Assembly: GCA_944990035.1 (NCBI GenBank)
Contig: CALYLX010000145.1
Coordinates: 806,001-870,000 of the forward strand
DNA length: 64,000 nucleotides
Source of the DNA: Clitopilus passeckerianus
Lineage: Eukaryota; Basidiomycota; Agaricomycetes; Agaricales; Entolomataceae
Direction: 5' to 3'
The notes beneath the pieces were generated by a model. The model was not told the DNA's origin and searched no databases. It saw only the letters and a list, made by a program, of their open reading frames with translations. Every line of letters begins with the position of its first letter. Positions within the stretch are counted from its first letter, which is position 1. The position numbers and the translations under genes are program-made. Positions 33,152 to 47,200 of this stretch are shown here, in pieces.

Positions 33152-35969
33152 CTAGAAGTCCCAACCCTCCACTTTGAAAGTCCTTCCATACTTGAGATAC
33201 CCTTGCATGATCTTGAGGATAGACTCGGGTAGTCCCATGCTCAGAAGTGTGAACGAGATTTTGGCATGTCCATGAAGCTGGCCAAGCTTGAAGAATGCCC
33301 GAGCGATTTGCGTGGGGTACTGAAAAAAGGGGTAAAGTAAGCCAGGGAAGGTAAATAGTGCGAACTGAATATAACTGACTGTCATCTCAGTATACTCGGC
33401 ATACTGATAAGCTGCAACGCGGATGGCGGTTTGAATCGACCGCTGAATGTCTCCCTCATCCGCATACATCTCCATCAACTTGAGCCAGGGTTTTACAGAG
33501 TATCGCGTGCTCTCAAGACAACGTTGGTACGCCTCCTTGGCTTCCTCCTTGTGATGCAGGCGTATGCCGAGGTCACCAAGAACCTCCCATTCAGCCCCGG
33601 TTTTGCGATATGCAACATGCTGGGTTTTGAAATGAGCGACTTCAGCTCGGAAGATAGTCCATACTCGGAGATCCTGTTTGTATTAACATGAGCAACCAGG
33701 TTCCACGTTGTGAGGCGGCGGTCGTACCTCGTATAGCACCATGAAAAGATTGTCTAGCCACCTCTCACACAGGCGTTTGTTGCTGAATGAGAACGCCTCG
33801 TGGGTTGGTGTCGACACCTCATCAGCATCTCCCTGTTCCTCTTCCTTGGCCGCAGCTTGCACCGGCTTCTCAACGCCATTGACCTCCACACCATTAGGCG
33901 TGACTGTCCTTGAAAGATCGCCCTCCTCGGCATCTTCATGGCGAGCGCCATCCGAGTCAGTTGACACGCGGATAGTGGGTATCGTAGGACTGTCGTCAGG
34001 ATTTTCCATCGAGGTGCTCGATTTCAGAGCTCTGGTGGATGCCTTGTCATCTGTTGGCATGGCTGGCGATGCAATAGGAGCAACAGTGCCGTCCTCATGG
34101 ATGATGACTCGTCCAGCGTCAACCTCTTCATTGCCGGTAAGACCATTGGCTGTTGTTGGAGTCACAGGTTTCTGCTCTGTCTGAGCCTTCTGCATGCGGT
34201 ACTCCTCCTCCATCACGAAAACGGCACTCCTCGTCTTGAGGAGCTCGTCCCAACCAATCTGGTGTACAAGGCGCGTGAGTAGCGAGTATGCCCTTGCCCA
34301 TGTTCCTCTGAGCCCGGGCGCGGGTAGACGCTGAAGTGCAGGATCGGCCTGTAAGGAGTGAAATGAGTGGTGAGCATCGGGGCGTCGTCCATATAAAGCA
34401 GCATACCTCGTCATCTTCCGTCTTTTGCCTATCGGGAAGGATCTCACCAATGGCACGGTGGAAGGGAAGGTGAATTTTTGACGCAGCTAAGAGTCGATGA
34501 GCATCTCGGCCGTTGAAGGTAAACATAGGGCAAGAATTGAGGGTAAGTAACGCCTAGGTAATTCGTGAGTTCGCAAGGCTAGGAAATCTGGCAAAGACGT
34601 ACCGATTCGTATTGCTGTAGATCGATGTACAATTCAGTCAATTTCTCCCAAGTAACGAACTCGCTGGGGGCGACATTGACAGCTTGGCGAGCCAGTTGCA
34701 CAGCCCATTCCAGCTTGCCCTTTGACCTCAGGAAATCAGACTGAACGTGGAGAAGCGTGTATGATTGAGGTAGCTGCTTGATTGCGTTCGCCATGATCTG
34801 AACAGCCTTAACTTCCTCGTCTAAGGCCATTTAGCATGTGACAGTGGTAAATCTGACATGGAACGTACTCATCCCAATGTAACTCTTGGCCAACAGGGAT
34901 GCAACTTCCGGCTCCCTAGCAGTCAATTTCTCAAAGAGATTGGCGGCCTGCTGGTACCTCCCACTGTCTCCGAAGTACTTCATGATTCCCGCAGCTAGAT
35001 GATTTGACACAACAGTAGCGACCTGGATCTCGGGGTCGGACCCAACTTGCCACCCTAGCAGGAAGTCAAGAACTGAGAAGACAAGGCAATCGGTAAGAGC
35101 AACATACCCTTAGAAAACAAGGCCTCCGCTGCCTGCAAAAAACGAATCTCTCCTTCAGCGCTGGTGATAGGGTCTAACTTGCGATAAGCCTCAAGGCTGT
35201 AGTTGGGATCGTCTGAATAGAGGATTGCTCTAAGCAGGGCAGACATATACGTTTCTTGCCATATTTCTGGCGTTGCTTCGTGTCTTCGATCTTAATTTAG
35301 AACATAACGGTGATCTAGAAAGAAGTCGCGCCGACCTTTCGCCACGAAGGTCAATGGCATATGCATTGACGCCTCCTGGGATCTTCACCTCAACACGGAT
35401 ATCTACCCTCGAGAAAGCATTGAAGCAGCTGATTCCAAATACACGTTCAGAAATCTCATTTGAACGGGGAGCAAACAAATAACACACCAATAACATCCAT
35501 GTTTAACCTTCCAAGTTGGACCTTTCGCAAACCACGCTGAGTTGTCTTCAATTGCATACGTCAATGAATTGATATATGCCGCTAAAGATGCTGAGGACGA
35601 TGCATCAACACCAGAGACGTAGTGATATGAGCCGAGCTATGGAATTGAAGGTGAGTTTATGGCAATCAAGGAACTGGTGTGAAGCCACCCACGTCGCGTT
35701 GTCCACTCTTTCCTGTACTCTTGGAAACGTGACAAAGGTCGGGGGGTCCAAGTTCTCGGAACGTTGCTATGCAATTGCGCCTTAATACGACCCCTCTGTA
35801 TCAATTTCCTGAGAAAACTCACTCAGACTCTCTGTTCTTGCAGTCAAAGCTTCTGAATTCTCAATCTACAAATCAAGGCTCGTCAGCAATAAGGCTCAAA
35901 CAATACGGCGACGAACAAGAAACGAACCTCAAAGATCTCCGGGATCTCCTTGAAAGTTGCCTCAGCCAT
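33152..35969 (-). CDS. ChAPs-family exomer subunit (Chs6/Bch-like)
   Basis: Eleven exons (35969-35928, 35865-35823, 35766-35675, 35636-35488, 35428-35336, 35283-35108, 35054-34869, 34820-34603, 34553-34407, 34348-33728, 33673-33152) close to 762 aa. Family landmarks in order: FRELGPPDLCHVSKS, LGSYHYVSGVDASSSASLAA, CFNAFSRVDIRVEVKIPGG, EATPEIWQETYMSALLRAIL and LDPITSAEGEIRFLQAAEAL. TPR-like helices follow, including WAVQLARQAVNVAPSEFVTW. A Glu/Ser-rich insert lies at about 430-560. The protein ends in PTQIARAFFKLGQLHG and a short tail. ChAPs form the exomer coat with Chs5 and Arf1 at the trans-Golgi and carry cargo such as chitin synthase to the surface. Confidence 0.9.
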
Positions 35970-38556
35970 AATGGCTGTTGTTTTGGGGGTTGGGCTTTTG
36001 GTGTGGACCCGGCGAAAGTGATTGGCTTGACCGCGCAGGACGCAACTGGGTTCAGTACTTTGTTTGGCATCTCCGTCTGAGGCAAACAACTCTGAGTGCC
36101 GCGCGATTTTTCTGTCAGCGTTGTTTTCGACCACTGGTAGTATCCTTCGGATATCTATAGCATATCTACTATCCACACAACATCTCATAACCTGCCCGGT
36201 GTCCGAGACAGCTTCACTTCGCTCTCGCTAACAGGAGAAAGTTCAAGAACAGTTGGCCTCGGCTCTGAAGTACTTGCATCATCTTCCATGGCAAGATGGA
36301 GTGTGATATATCCCTTTTCCAGGAATCCCTATATTACAACCTCAGAATTGGGGGAGGGGTGGGGAAGTGCATGTGTCTGATTGACACGAAACAAGATGGG
36401 CATCTCAGTGGATCCGACTGTGTTACTCCTACATGGCTTGGCTCTCCCTCCCAATGGCGACGTACACAGCTTCCATTTCTTGTGAATCGGCCTGAAGTAT
36501 CGGCTTGCGTCTTGGCTGTCCTTTTGTGCTGTATTGGAATGGATTTTCCAGAGTAGCGAAAAGTACCAGTTGAAGGCAGACAGATTTGCTCACGCCCTGT
36601 TCTGCGACGAAGAAGTGAAATACGCACCTCTCTGTGCGGTCTAGAATAAGAAGGTGCAAATGCATTCACCTCTTCGATGGTAGGTCTGAAAACAATTTAG
36701 AGCACGCGCCATCTTGCAATCAATGCGAATCACCAGATAAGGCCTTGGAAGGCTTCAAGTTCTGTGTGGGATCAGGGATCCGGGGCATATTGCTGCCTGG
36801 GCTCGATCAAGACACCATTGATACTCTTGCCTGTACCAAACATGACGGCAGCATGACCATGGTGATCTCGATATAGAATTTCCTCTGATATCTGGTCAAA
36901 TACCTTCTATTGGCCTGGAGTACATGTCACTTACCCAACGGCCCAGGGGTAGTCTGCTAAGTTGACGATTCATTCGAGGAATCTCTCAGATGGATGAGGC
37001 GTTGAGGTACCTTTTCTCCGTTGTTCAGCACAATTTCATCATCGATTCGTCCCAAATATTTCCATCGATTTGGTAATGTGGGATGTGGTTCAACTAAAGC
37101 TTTGGTTGCGAAAGCTGGTGGCCCCGTTGAATGTAGTGTCGATCATCGTGAGCTCTGTGGCTGGTCGAGCCTGGCTCATTAAACCTCAAAGTCTTGGTGA
37201 AGGATATCCATGCGTACATGCCACTACAGTTACTTTGAATGCTCCGTTTCTCCGGGATAAAAATTCAAAGGCACTTTGGGGATCCGTTTTACATTGTCCC
37301 GGTCCATGACGAGATTTTCTATGCGGTTTAAGTCGTAATACGCCAGAATGCCTTAATACCAAATACCTGGGAACATTGACGAGATGTGGGACGTGCTGAC
37401 TGCGTAAGAAATCGCGATCGCACTGTGTCGGTCTCGATGTAAATCGAGTGGATTCCGCTAGGTTCGCAGTCGCAAGTCGCGAATGATGAAATCCGCACCG
37501 GCCGCCACCGCTGCTCGCAATGCTCGAGTTTATGGGGGAAAGGGTATCTATCTGTCGGAAATACTCTAGGTACATGTTTTATAGTAGATTACATATCGCT
37601 AAGTGAAATCCGACACGTTGTAAGAACGTTTGAACGTCGGAAACTATCGGAAAATAATGTCAACTATGAAAAACACGAGATGCGCACATTTACTGTGCGA
37701 TCCGAATCACGAAGATCAAGGGAAAACTGACCATTTACATGGTCAGAGCGCAGCGATGCGCGTCAACCCCCGACCTCAGCCCTTAAAACGACAAGGCCTG
37801 ATTCAACATCTCGAAGAGCTGCAATCGACCCACGATCCATTGAGTGATAACTTCACTCTGGATTCGCGGCCACAATAAGCAGCTATGCATCATTGAAGCA
37901 GAGACATTCAAGTTGTTGATTTTCTGAACTGGTGGCTCTTTGGTATTACGATTATTCGTCTTAACACCCTTCGATTTATTGTTGCTTTCCGTTGCACCGA
38001 AACTCTTAGATTATCTCAATATCTGCGGGCCCGGTAACAGCAATATATCAATAATCAAGTAGTATTGCCGCTAAACAAAACCAGACACAAAGGGAATACC
38101 GCATGGAGTGGCCGTTTCCTTCACGGAAGAGCTCTGATGATGACGGGCTCGCTAGTGGAGACGGTGTAGGTGAGGTATCATCCGACATTGATTTTGAATA
38201 ACGCTGCGTGTCTGCGACCGGCCTGGATGTATAAACCTCTGCATCCTTGAAGGCGGCACGCGATGAAGATAGCTCCGGCGCATCGGGCCGACCTTCGTCA
38301 ATTCAAATGTCATTCATGTGTCAAGCAGAAAGACTGCTCTATTCGAGGGAGATCTCTTCATTAAAGCACTGTTTATCACAGAAAAGAATATGTGTTGCTT
38401 GAACGGCACAAGCAGCGGATAATACGTGGTGTCGGCTCATCCACGGATATCGGCTTTATACGGGCCAAAGGCCAAGTGCCGGTTAATTCTCAGTGATCCA
38501 TGACTCGATCAGGTCAGAATCGTGCAATGCTTTCGCGAAATTTTGGTTGGACCTCT
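35970..38556. other. 2.6-kb stretch between divergent genes, no gene supported
   Basis: It must contain the promoters of the ChAPs gene (left) and the aspartokinase gene (right), but that needs only a fraction of it. Open frames (for example 36334-36669 minus, 37070-37309 plus, 37630-37878 plus) show no motif, biased composition or convincing splice chain. A non-coding RNA, a decayed gene or a lineage-specific small gene remains possible. Confidence 0.35.
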
Positions 38557-38562
38557 TATATA
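38557..38562 (+). promoter_or_regulatory. TATA box of the aspartokinase gene
   Basis: tatata, 63 bp before the ATG at 38626, followed by a pyrimidine-rich tract. Confidence 0.5.
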
Positions 38563-38625
38563 CCCTTCCTTCCTGCTCTCGTTCCTTTACATCTTACTAC
38601 TTGACATATCGAATCTTCAAAATCA

Positions 38626-40895
38626 ATGTCGGATGATACCTCACCTGCACCGTCTCCGCTAGCGAGCCCGTCATCATCAGCGTCGCCGACACCACCAAGC
38701 TCATTACCTGTGACCCCACCCAACTTGCACCAGAATACTATAGATCCATCTGCGAAATGGCTCGTTCAAAAGTTTGGAGGAACGAGTGTAGGCAAGTTTG
38801 CAACGAAGATTGCGGCTGATATCGTTGCGTACGTTTCATTTCCTTCCTTCCTTCCCGTTTACCGCCTTCTCTTCCCTCGTGTTAATCCCCAACCCCTTCA
38901 TCATCCTCGCGTTAATCCAATCCAGGCTAACATTCCCTCCACGTATCTAGAAACTACATTGACCAGCACAAAGTAGCCATTGTCTGCTCCGCCCGTTCCG
39001 GGTCCACAAAGGCCCTCGGAACCACCAACCTCCTCCTCAAGGCAGCGCACCAAACCCTCCAAAATGGGCGCTCTCGTAGAAAGCGCTCCAACACCTCTGG
39101 ATCTGCTACCCCATTCTCCCCTAACCCTGGAAGTACCAGAAGTTTGTTTGGTGCTGGATATGACGGGTCTCAGAGCCCACCCCCGCCGTTGAGCAGGGGC
39201 CGGTCATCATCGTCTGGTTCCGGACCTGGAGGACAGCAGGGATTCTCTTTGACACCTCTGACTATGCCCTCTGCTGGACAGCCGCAACCTGAGTTCTTCG
39301 CTACTGTTGACACGATACGAGAGGAACACCTCAAAGCTGCCCGAGAGTCTGTTCGAGACCAGGAAATTCTGGCTGAGCTGGAGGACGAAATCGACAGGGA
39401 TTGTGAATGGCTTAGAGGTTTCTTATTTGCTGCACAGGTATGTTTTTGGGCTTACCTTTGCGCCAGGAACATGTTAATTGAATACTATTCCTTCTTGTTA
39501 CGTTTGATCCCTGGTTGTTCTAGGTCATCGATGAAATTTCACCCCGAAGCCAGGATAGTATCATCGGGCTTGGGGAGAGGTTAGCATGCAAAATCATGAC
39601 TGCTATTCTACGCGATCAGGTGTGTATTTTTCATTTATGATACCTTCTGCAACGACTAACATCACCACGCAGGGCATTGACGCGGAATACGTCTCATTGG
39701 AAGATATCGTACCCGACGACATCCTCGAAGATCTCTCTGCCTCTGATACCCCCACTCTCTCACAAGACTTTTACGACTCTCTTGCCCTCTCCCTAGCCGC
39801 GCGCATCTCTACCTGCGGCTCACGCGTCCCCGTTGTGACAGGGTTCTTCGGGCCCGTCCCAGGCTCCCTCCTCTCTCAAGTTGGTCGCGGTTATACCGAC
39901 CTTTGCTCAGCGCTCCTGGCCGTTGGACTCGAAGCGGCGGAGCTGCAGATCTGGAAAGAGGTGGACGGGATATTCACTGCAGATCCGAGGAAAGTGAGCA
40001 CGGCGAGGTTGATTAGCAGGATTAGTCCAGACGAGGCGGCGGAGTTGACGTATTACGGGAGTGAGGTTGTACATCCATTCACTATGGAACAGGTATGAAC
40101 CTTTATCACTCGTGAAGAATTTTGGGCTGATCGTGGAACAGGCCATAAGACGAAAGATCCCGATTAGGATAAAGAATGTCGAGAATCCGAAGGGTGGTGG
40201 AACGGTTATATTCCCTGATCCAGACCCAGACGCCGAGCCCAGCACACTTGAAGACACACTTTCTTCAGCTCTTGCCACGCGCCCGCTGCCTTTGACTACT
40301 CTCACTCAAACTGCATTCCTACTTGAACAGCAAAAACGGCAACGTTTGCCGACTGCGGTCACCATCAAGGAAAACATCATGGTGCTCAACGTGAACTCGA
40401 ATAGGAAGAGTGTCTCGCATGGGTTTTTGGCCGGGATTTTTGGGACGTTGGATCAGTATGGAGTTGTCGTGGATCTGATCAGCACGAGTGAGGTGCATGT
40501 GAGTATGGCGATCGAGGATGGGGGAGTGCTTGGGAAGAGAGGGACAGAGCGGTTAGTTAGGGAGCTGAAGAAAAATGGATCGGTGGGTCTCCTCTTTTCT
40601 TTCGCTAACATTGATACTAAGTTCCCGTTAGGTATCTGTCCACTCTCAAATGGCAATCCTCTCCCTCGTCGGGAAAGAAATGCGCAATATGGTCGGTATT
40701 GCAGGGAAGATGTTCACAACGCTCGCTCAAGGGAACGTCAACATCGAGATGATTTCCCAGGGGGCGAGCGAGATCAACATTAGCTGTGTTATCGAGCAGA
40801 GGGACGCTGTAAAGGCGTTGAACTTGATTCATCAGAGTTGTTTGCAGATCAAGCCGGAGGTGGCAGGTGCGAGGGCAGGACCTTGGTTGTTTTAG
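38626..40895 (+). CDS. HOM3: Aspartokinase
   Basis: Six exons (38626-38828, 38951-39437, 39524-39619, 39673-40092, 40142-40582, 40632-40895) close to 636 aa. The kinase motif KFGGTSVG is at about 49-56. GRGYTDLCSALLAVGLEA (phosphate and aspartate pocket), EVDGIFTADPR and ELTYYGSEVVHPFTMEQ follow. Two ACT regulatory domains form the C-terminus (ENIMVLNVNSNRKSVSHGFL and MVGIAGKMFTTLAQGNVNIE). The enzyme phosphorylates L-aspartate, the first step to threonine, methionine and homoserine; the ACT domains predict feedback control by threonine. Compared with yeast Hom3 (about 527 aa) it is longer, with a Ser/Gly/Pro-rich N-terminus and a Ser/Gly-rich insert at about 110-175. Confidence 0.93.
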
Positions 40896-41140
40896 ACTTT
40901 AGGGGGGTATCCAAAATGTACATTAATTAGGATGGATCGGACTCGTATGGTTTATTTATTCTCAACTGCATTCAACTCCATTAGCTACCATAATAGACAT
41001 CATTCCAACATGCATTTCAATTTTCAAGCAAAGGGTTAGCGACAGGAATGGCTGCTGGTTGGTCGGCCCGAATGTGCCGGAGCATCTCCTGAACAAAATG
41101 AGTCGTCATGTGGCCCATTCCGTCCGGATGACCGTCAGCA

Positions 41141-43520
41141 ATGATGTTTGCAGCGGCAGTCTCTGCATTCGGACGGAGCACACGGAGTGTATTCTTATCG
41201 CTTGGAAGCCGACGACCAGTATCGACATCGACAATGGCCCAGAAGGAATCGCATACGGTCAACACGACGGAGAGGATTGGAAAGCTGAGAGAGTTGATGA
41301 AGAAGACGGAGAATGACATTGAAGCCTTTGTAGTTCCAAGCGAAGATCAACGTGAGTGAATTGGTTGAGATTATGTTCTTCGTTGACTGTTCACAGATTC
41401 GAGTGAATACCTGGCACACTGCGATCAACGCCGAGCTTTCATCTCTGGATTCACTGGTTCAGCTGGATGTGCAGTCGTCACTCTCAACGATGCATACCTC
41501 TTCACAGATGGCCGATACTTCCTGCAAGCTGGCCAGCAACTTGACAACAACTGGAAGTTGATGAAACAAGGAATGAAGGATGTTCCTTCCTGGCAAGAGT
41601 TCCTGTCGAAAAACTTGCCGGACAATACACGTATCGGCATTGACCCGACACTCATCTCTGCCTCGGATGCTTCTACAATCCGAACGCAGCTCAACCCGAA
41701 ATCGTCGAAGCTTGTACCAATTCAGAAGAACCTTGTTGACGAGGTATGGGGATCTGACCGTCCCGCACGACCTGCAAACCCGGTCTTCCATTTGGACGAG
41801 AAATATTCTGGTCAAGGTGTTGATGAGAAGCTGGAGAAGGTGAGGGAGGAGCTGAAGAAGAGCAAGCATGAGGTATTGGTGGTCAATATGCTCGACGAGG
41901 TTGCTTGGCTGTTCAACTTGAGGGGGAGTGATATCGACTATAACCCAGGTGAGCATCATGCTAACATTTTTATGCATACACTCATGTTTCTTCCTAGTTT
42001 TCTTCGCGTATGCCGTTGTAACACTCAATGACGTCGACCTCTTCGTAAATAAGTCTCAACTGGACGCCTCGGCCTACGAGTATGTCGCCAAGTACACTCG
42101 AATCCGTCCATACGAAGCCTTCTTCGACTACCTGAAGGATCTCCCTTCAATACTCAATCTCAAGGCTGAGGGTGAACCGAAGATCTTCGTGGGGGATAAA
42201 GCATCCCTTGCTATTGTTGAAGCTCTTGAACCTGTATGTTTACGACTTTCTTCCTTTCCTCTCAATCAGCTCAATCAACCTCTCTCCCTAGCACAAGCCC
42301 CACATCGCACGTTCTCCCGTAACCGACCTGAAAGCAATCAAGAACTCTGTCGAGCTCGAAGGTTTCCGGCAATGCCACATCCGCGATGGAGCCGCCCTGG
42401 CTAGGTACTTCGCCTGGTTGGAGGAAGCATTGAACAATGGTGAAACTATCGATGAAGTCCAGGGCGCAGATAAGCTGGAAGGATTCAGATCGTTCGTAGC
42501 TTTCCAGGAAAAGCGAATCTGGAGGCTGATAACACGCATACAGGGAGCTTGACCTCTTCAAAGGGTTGTCATTCGATACGATTTCAGGTGCTGGAGCAAA
42601 CGCTGGTATGCTACCCCCACTTTTCTGCTTTTTACCCTCCCCTGCTCAATCGCGTTTGTGCAGCGATTATTCACTACAAACCTGACCCGAAGGACTGTGC
42701 CGTAATCAAGAAAGAGGAGATATACCTCTGCGACTCTGGTGCACAATTCCTTGACGGCACCACGGACGTCACACGGACCTGGCACTTTGGAACCCCAACG
42801 GATGAAGAGAAGAGGGCTTTTACCAGAGTACTGCAGGGGCATATTGCGATCGACGATGTCGTGTTCCCGGGTGGAACAACTGGTAAGTAATGGTTGGACC
42901 TCGGTTATAGGGATCCAAGCTGATATCTTTCTAGGCTTCGTGATCGACGCATTTGCTCGACGTGCTTTGTGGCAAGACGGCTTGGACTATCGACATGGAA
43001 CTGGGCACGGCGTCGGGCACTTCTTGAATGTCCATGAAGGTCCACACGGAATTGGTGTGAGGATCGGTACGTTGCTTGCTTTTCATTTTATGGTAGTTGA
43101 AAAACACATTCAATTGGGCTTCTAACCAGCATATAACTCCGTCGCACTCAAACCTGGCATGTCCATTTCAAACGAACCTGGATACTACGCTGATGGCCGA
43201 TTTGGCATACGATTGGAGAACATTGTGCTTGTGAAGGAGGTTGAGACGACGGGTAAGTTTGGCGAGAAGGGGTGGTTCGGACTGGAGAGGGTTACCATGT
43301 AAGGCTGAAGTTTGAAATCTCCGTTCCTATCTTTCTTACGATGGCATGCAGGTGTCCAATGCACAAAAATCTCATTGATGTCAACCTGCTGACGAAGGAT
43401 GAGCTGAAGTGGGTGAACGACTATCATAAGGAGGTGTGGGACAAGGTATCGCCGTTGTTGAAGAATGACGAGAGGGCATTGAGGTGGTTGGAGAGGGAGT
43501 GTGCGGCATTGGAGGGGTAG
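41141..43520 (+). CDS. Xaa-Pro aminopeptidase (M24B)
   Basis: Nine exons (41141-41351, 41397-41948, 41998-42233, 42292-42491, 42544-42605, 42664-42882, 42935-43066, 43130-43298, 43352-43520) close to 649 aa. Two creatinase-like N-terminal domains precede the pita-bread catalytic domain. Metal ligands are visible in [20 protein letters not shown] (both Asp), the His cluster [24 protein letters not shown] (Glu) and LERVTMC (Glu). It removes N-terminal residues ahead of proline. The first 31 residues are Arg/Ser/Ala-rich without acids ([17 protein letters not shown]), like a mitochondrial presequence, and a second in-frame ATG follows at residue 32. Dual mitochondrial and cytosolic forms are possible. 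Confidence 0.92.
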
Positions 43521-44233
43521 GGGTATATAACAATGATTTATTTGAAATACAATGATTCTGGATGTCATTTGGAACCTGCAAGGACAGTGTATATACATGC
43601 TATACCGCCATAGTCGTCAAATGTGATCCATAAGGAGGAACTACACTAAAATTTAATAGGAAGATTCAACATTGTCATGCGAAGTTGTAATTCCACAAAT
43701 ATATCACAGAGACTATCTAATACATCGGACCCCAAAAAATGAGAGACCGTGTTGAAGGGGGAAAACGTGGCTGTCTAAACGCTACTGAGCTTGTGGGACT
43801 TGCTGATTCTCGAGAGGAACGACAAAGACAAGCTTCTGTCTAAACAACCGTCTCGCTTGCCATCCCAGCATCCAACGGTGTGGGAATTGGAAGGGCTTGG
43901 TGAACTTCACAAGGCTCCGAACGAGAGAGGTCGCTACACTCAAGGCTAGTTTGAGCGGGGACGCCAGGTGGGGTGGATGCTTGGGTGGATGAGCAGTTGA
44001 GACTTTGGCGTGGGACTTCTGAGATGGCCCAACCAAATGGCAGCCGCGATTCGGTTGATAACCCACACAGGTACCAATGCTCGGACTGATTGAGATTGTC
44101 GCCAAATTGAAGGAAGTCGGAACAGTAACAGAAAAAGTAATGATTTGAGGTGGTACAAAAAGGTAATCGATCAGGGTCCTAATACTTAGGCCAGGTTGGA
44201 GGTTCACAGAGTAAAAACAAAAAAGGCGAACAT
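43521..44233. other. Convergent 3' regions, 713 bp
   Basis: Between the aminopeptidase and helicase copy 2, which converge. A minus-strand frame at 44207-43782 is open for 141 codons but lies in the 3' trail of the helicase gene and has no recognisable feature, so I do not call it. Confidence 0.45.
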
Positions 44234-47200
44234 CTATTCGTCAGCCCTCCAAGGCCGATCGATATTCTCATTTCCGTCTGCTTCCACAGTTGCCAACACC
44301 AGCTCCTCAATCCTCGCAGTCAAGTCACTCATCTCCGCTGTCGCTGCGTCTCGAATCTGCTGATCATATCCTCCAGCTTCATCGACGGGAGCACTAGGGT
44401 CCCAGGTGATGGGCGAGCCTGTCCATCCTCCGTTGTTATGGATATAATTGAGGAAGGACCGCCATAGCGGGTCCAAAGAGAGGACGGTTGGGTCCCCGAC
44501 CACGATAAGCAAAGCCTGTGCCCTTGTGACAGCAACTAGAATTGGTAGGTTGGCTTTCAGCGTACATAAGCGGAACAAGAGGTAACTCACCATTAAACCG
44601 ACGAGGGCTGGCAACGAACCCGAGAGTATGCTTGAGGTCATATTCGACGAACTCCATGCTGCTTCGAACGGTCGAGATGATGATGACTCGTCGTTCCTAT
44701 GTACGACATTGAGCGATGGAACGAGGAGAAAGATAGGATCACTAACCTGGCCCTGGAACTCCTCAACGCTGCCGATTTTGACGCCACTGGCGACCTCTTT
44801 CAGTTCCTTCCTAATCTTGCGGCTTTGTGCATGATATGGCGATATCACACCAATGTCATCCTCCGCTACAATATTGGTTAGTGAAGCGTCTGCGAGGCCA
44901 CAGTTGGTGCAGAACACATACTGATGTTGTACTTGTTCCCCTCAGCCAAGAGCCGCTTGACGTAGTCGGTAACGAGCAGAATTTCTTCCACATTGAAGAA
45001 AGATGGAGATGAAGCTTCCCGCTCATCTTTGCCTTGTACGCCGTGGAAGGCGATGGGGAATTTGCCATTGGGGAGGTAGGATGACTGAAGGAAGGAGTTG
45101 ATAATGCTGTGATCCCCCCAAGGCTCCAATTCGCCCTCGTAGAACCTCTCGTTGGGGAACTGGAGGATGGCATTATGAGATCGGAAATTCTTGACAAGTT
45201 TAACGACTCTGAAGGCAAATGATTTAGTGCCTCGAACATCGTTAAGTGAGCTTGAAATAACTTACGTTGCCCCATAATACAATCGAATATCGTAAGGTCC
45301 GCTCTTCATCAGCCGCTCTAAATAACTCTCCTCCATCCCAAGCTGCCGTGCAACCGCCGACCTAATCACAGGTCCAAGTTGCTTGGGATCCCCCGACAAG
45401 ATGACGTTCGTCTCAGGCGCCGTCAGCGTCTTGATGGGAATCATAACCTCTGGCTCGGATGCTTGCCCCGCCTCGTCAACAAAGATATGGGAGAAATGGC
45501 CCCTGGACATTCCGATACCGACGGCAAACGATGCAGACCCACAAGTTGTGACGACGACCTGGTATTTCTTCACCTTGTCCAAAGGAGGGGCGGAAAAATG
45601 GCCTTCAGGAAGTATGCATGCATAGTCTAGAAGCTCTTTTGGTGCTTGTACCCTCTGGCGAGAAGGCGCGTAGAATCTGAAAAGAGTGTCCTTTCCAAGA
45701 TCCATTAGTCGTTGGGCAATCAAGTCCGCGGCTGAGTTGCTCGGTGCACAGGCGAAAATTTTGGCCGTGGGATCCTTCTTAAGGATCTGGCGAATGGCTT
45801 CGACAATTGTAACTGTTTTTCCAGTTCCTGGTCTTCATAAATTGTCAATGATGCTGAAGGGAAGGGAGCGATAGAACTTACGGTCCGAAGACGATGAATG
45901 GCGGCGCGCGTTTGACTTGATTCAGAATTGATACTACAGCCTGAAGCTGCCGGGAATTGCTGGCAATGTTTGGATTGAATGTTGTAAGAGGGTACGTCGT
46001 GGCATCGACATATGAGGCAACTGGAAGATGGGCCGGAGTCGGGAACAAAACCCGATCTTCCGCAAAATTACAGCCGAGGGCATATTGTTCTCTTCGTATC
46101 ATGAGTCGATTGAGCTTGAAACGAACGCTGTATAGCTTGTCCGCGTTCCAGCCCTTGCGGAAAGAGCTACTGAAGTGCAGAAGGACCGTGTCCAACTCCA
46201 CTGCATGGACGAACCCTTCGAACCAATGTCCATTTGCTACCTCCTTAGGTTGGACGAAAATACGATCGCCTGACGGCGTGTTAGTTAGAACATACGTCGT
46301 GGTGAGGACAAATTACCAACCTATCAGAACGCTCGGCCGTTTCTCAGCTAATCCTGGGACACGCAGTCTGATGTGTGATAATTGTTAGAATTCACACATA
46401 CGAAAAAATAAAAAACATACCGGAAGGCAACATTGGGGGACGACAACTTGACATTGGACATGTCGTAAACACCCATGTCTTGCCTAGAAGGCTCTGTTAG
46501 TTCTTTCAAAGAAGGGCAGGGGAAAAGACATACTCTTGGCGATACTCCTCAGTCCACACGAGACACTGGAAGTGTTTCCCATGAGTCGTGGGATTTAATT
46601 CATGGGGTAGGAACGTAGTCCGGATGTTCTGCATAATCCGGCCTACCGTCCCTGTTGAGAGTGTAGCCTTCAAATCGGATGGCATGTCGAAAGGAGGAAG
46701 CTTGATCTTGTATTTGATCGCATTCAACGGCGGTGGTGGCACTCCCCCAACAATCTTAGACTCAGGTTGACGTGGAGTTTTTGAAGGTGGCGTGTACTGT
46801 GTAGTAGGCCGAAGACGCTCATGAGCATCCTTGTTTCCTATGACCGCATGGATGGCCCTTGCAATGACGAATTTGGTGCCAGATAGGGTATCCTGGAATA
46901 CGAGCTCCATACGGTCCTCGCAGCGTCCGGAATACACTTGCTGGAGGGTGATCGAGAAGGATAGATGAGAATGGGGGTCGATCGTATGGGCTGGGTTAAA
47001 GTTGACAGAAATTGTAAAGCTATTGGTCGATTTCAGTCAACCTCACGTTTCGCTGCGGATGTAATATACTCACGCAGATTGTTGGCCCCTTCTCTGAGCC
47101 GCCAAGAAGACATCGATGAGAGAAATTTGTGCGGTCGACTTGGTCAACAAGATGGTGCCATTTCGTGAAATCGTACCAGCCGTTGCTTGTGTAGGATCAA

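Noticed and set aside
43782..44207. 141-codon minus-strand ORF
   Set aside because: Lies directly behind the helicase stop codon in a convergent 3' region; composition is unlike the neighbouring genes and there are no motifs.
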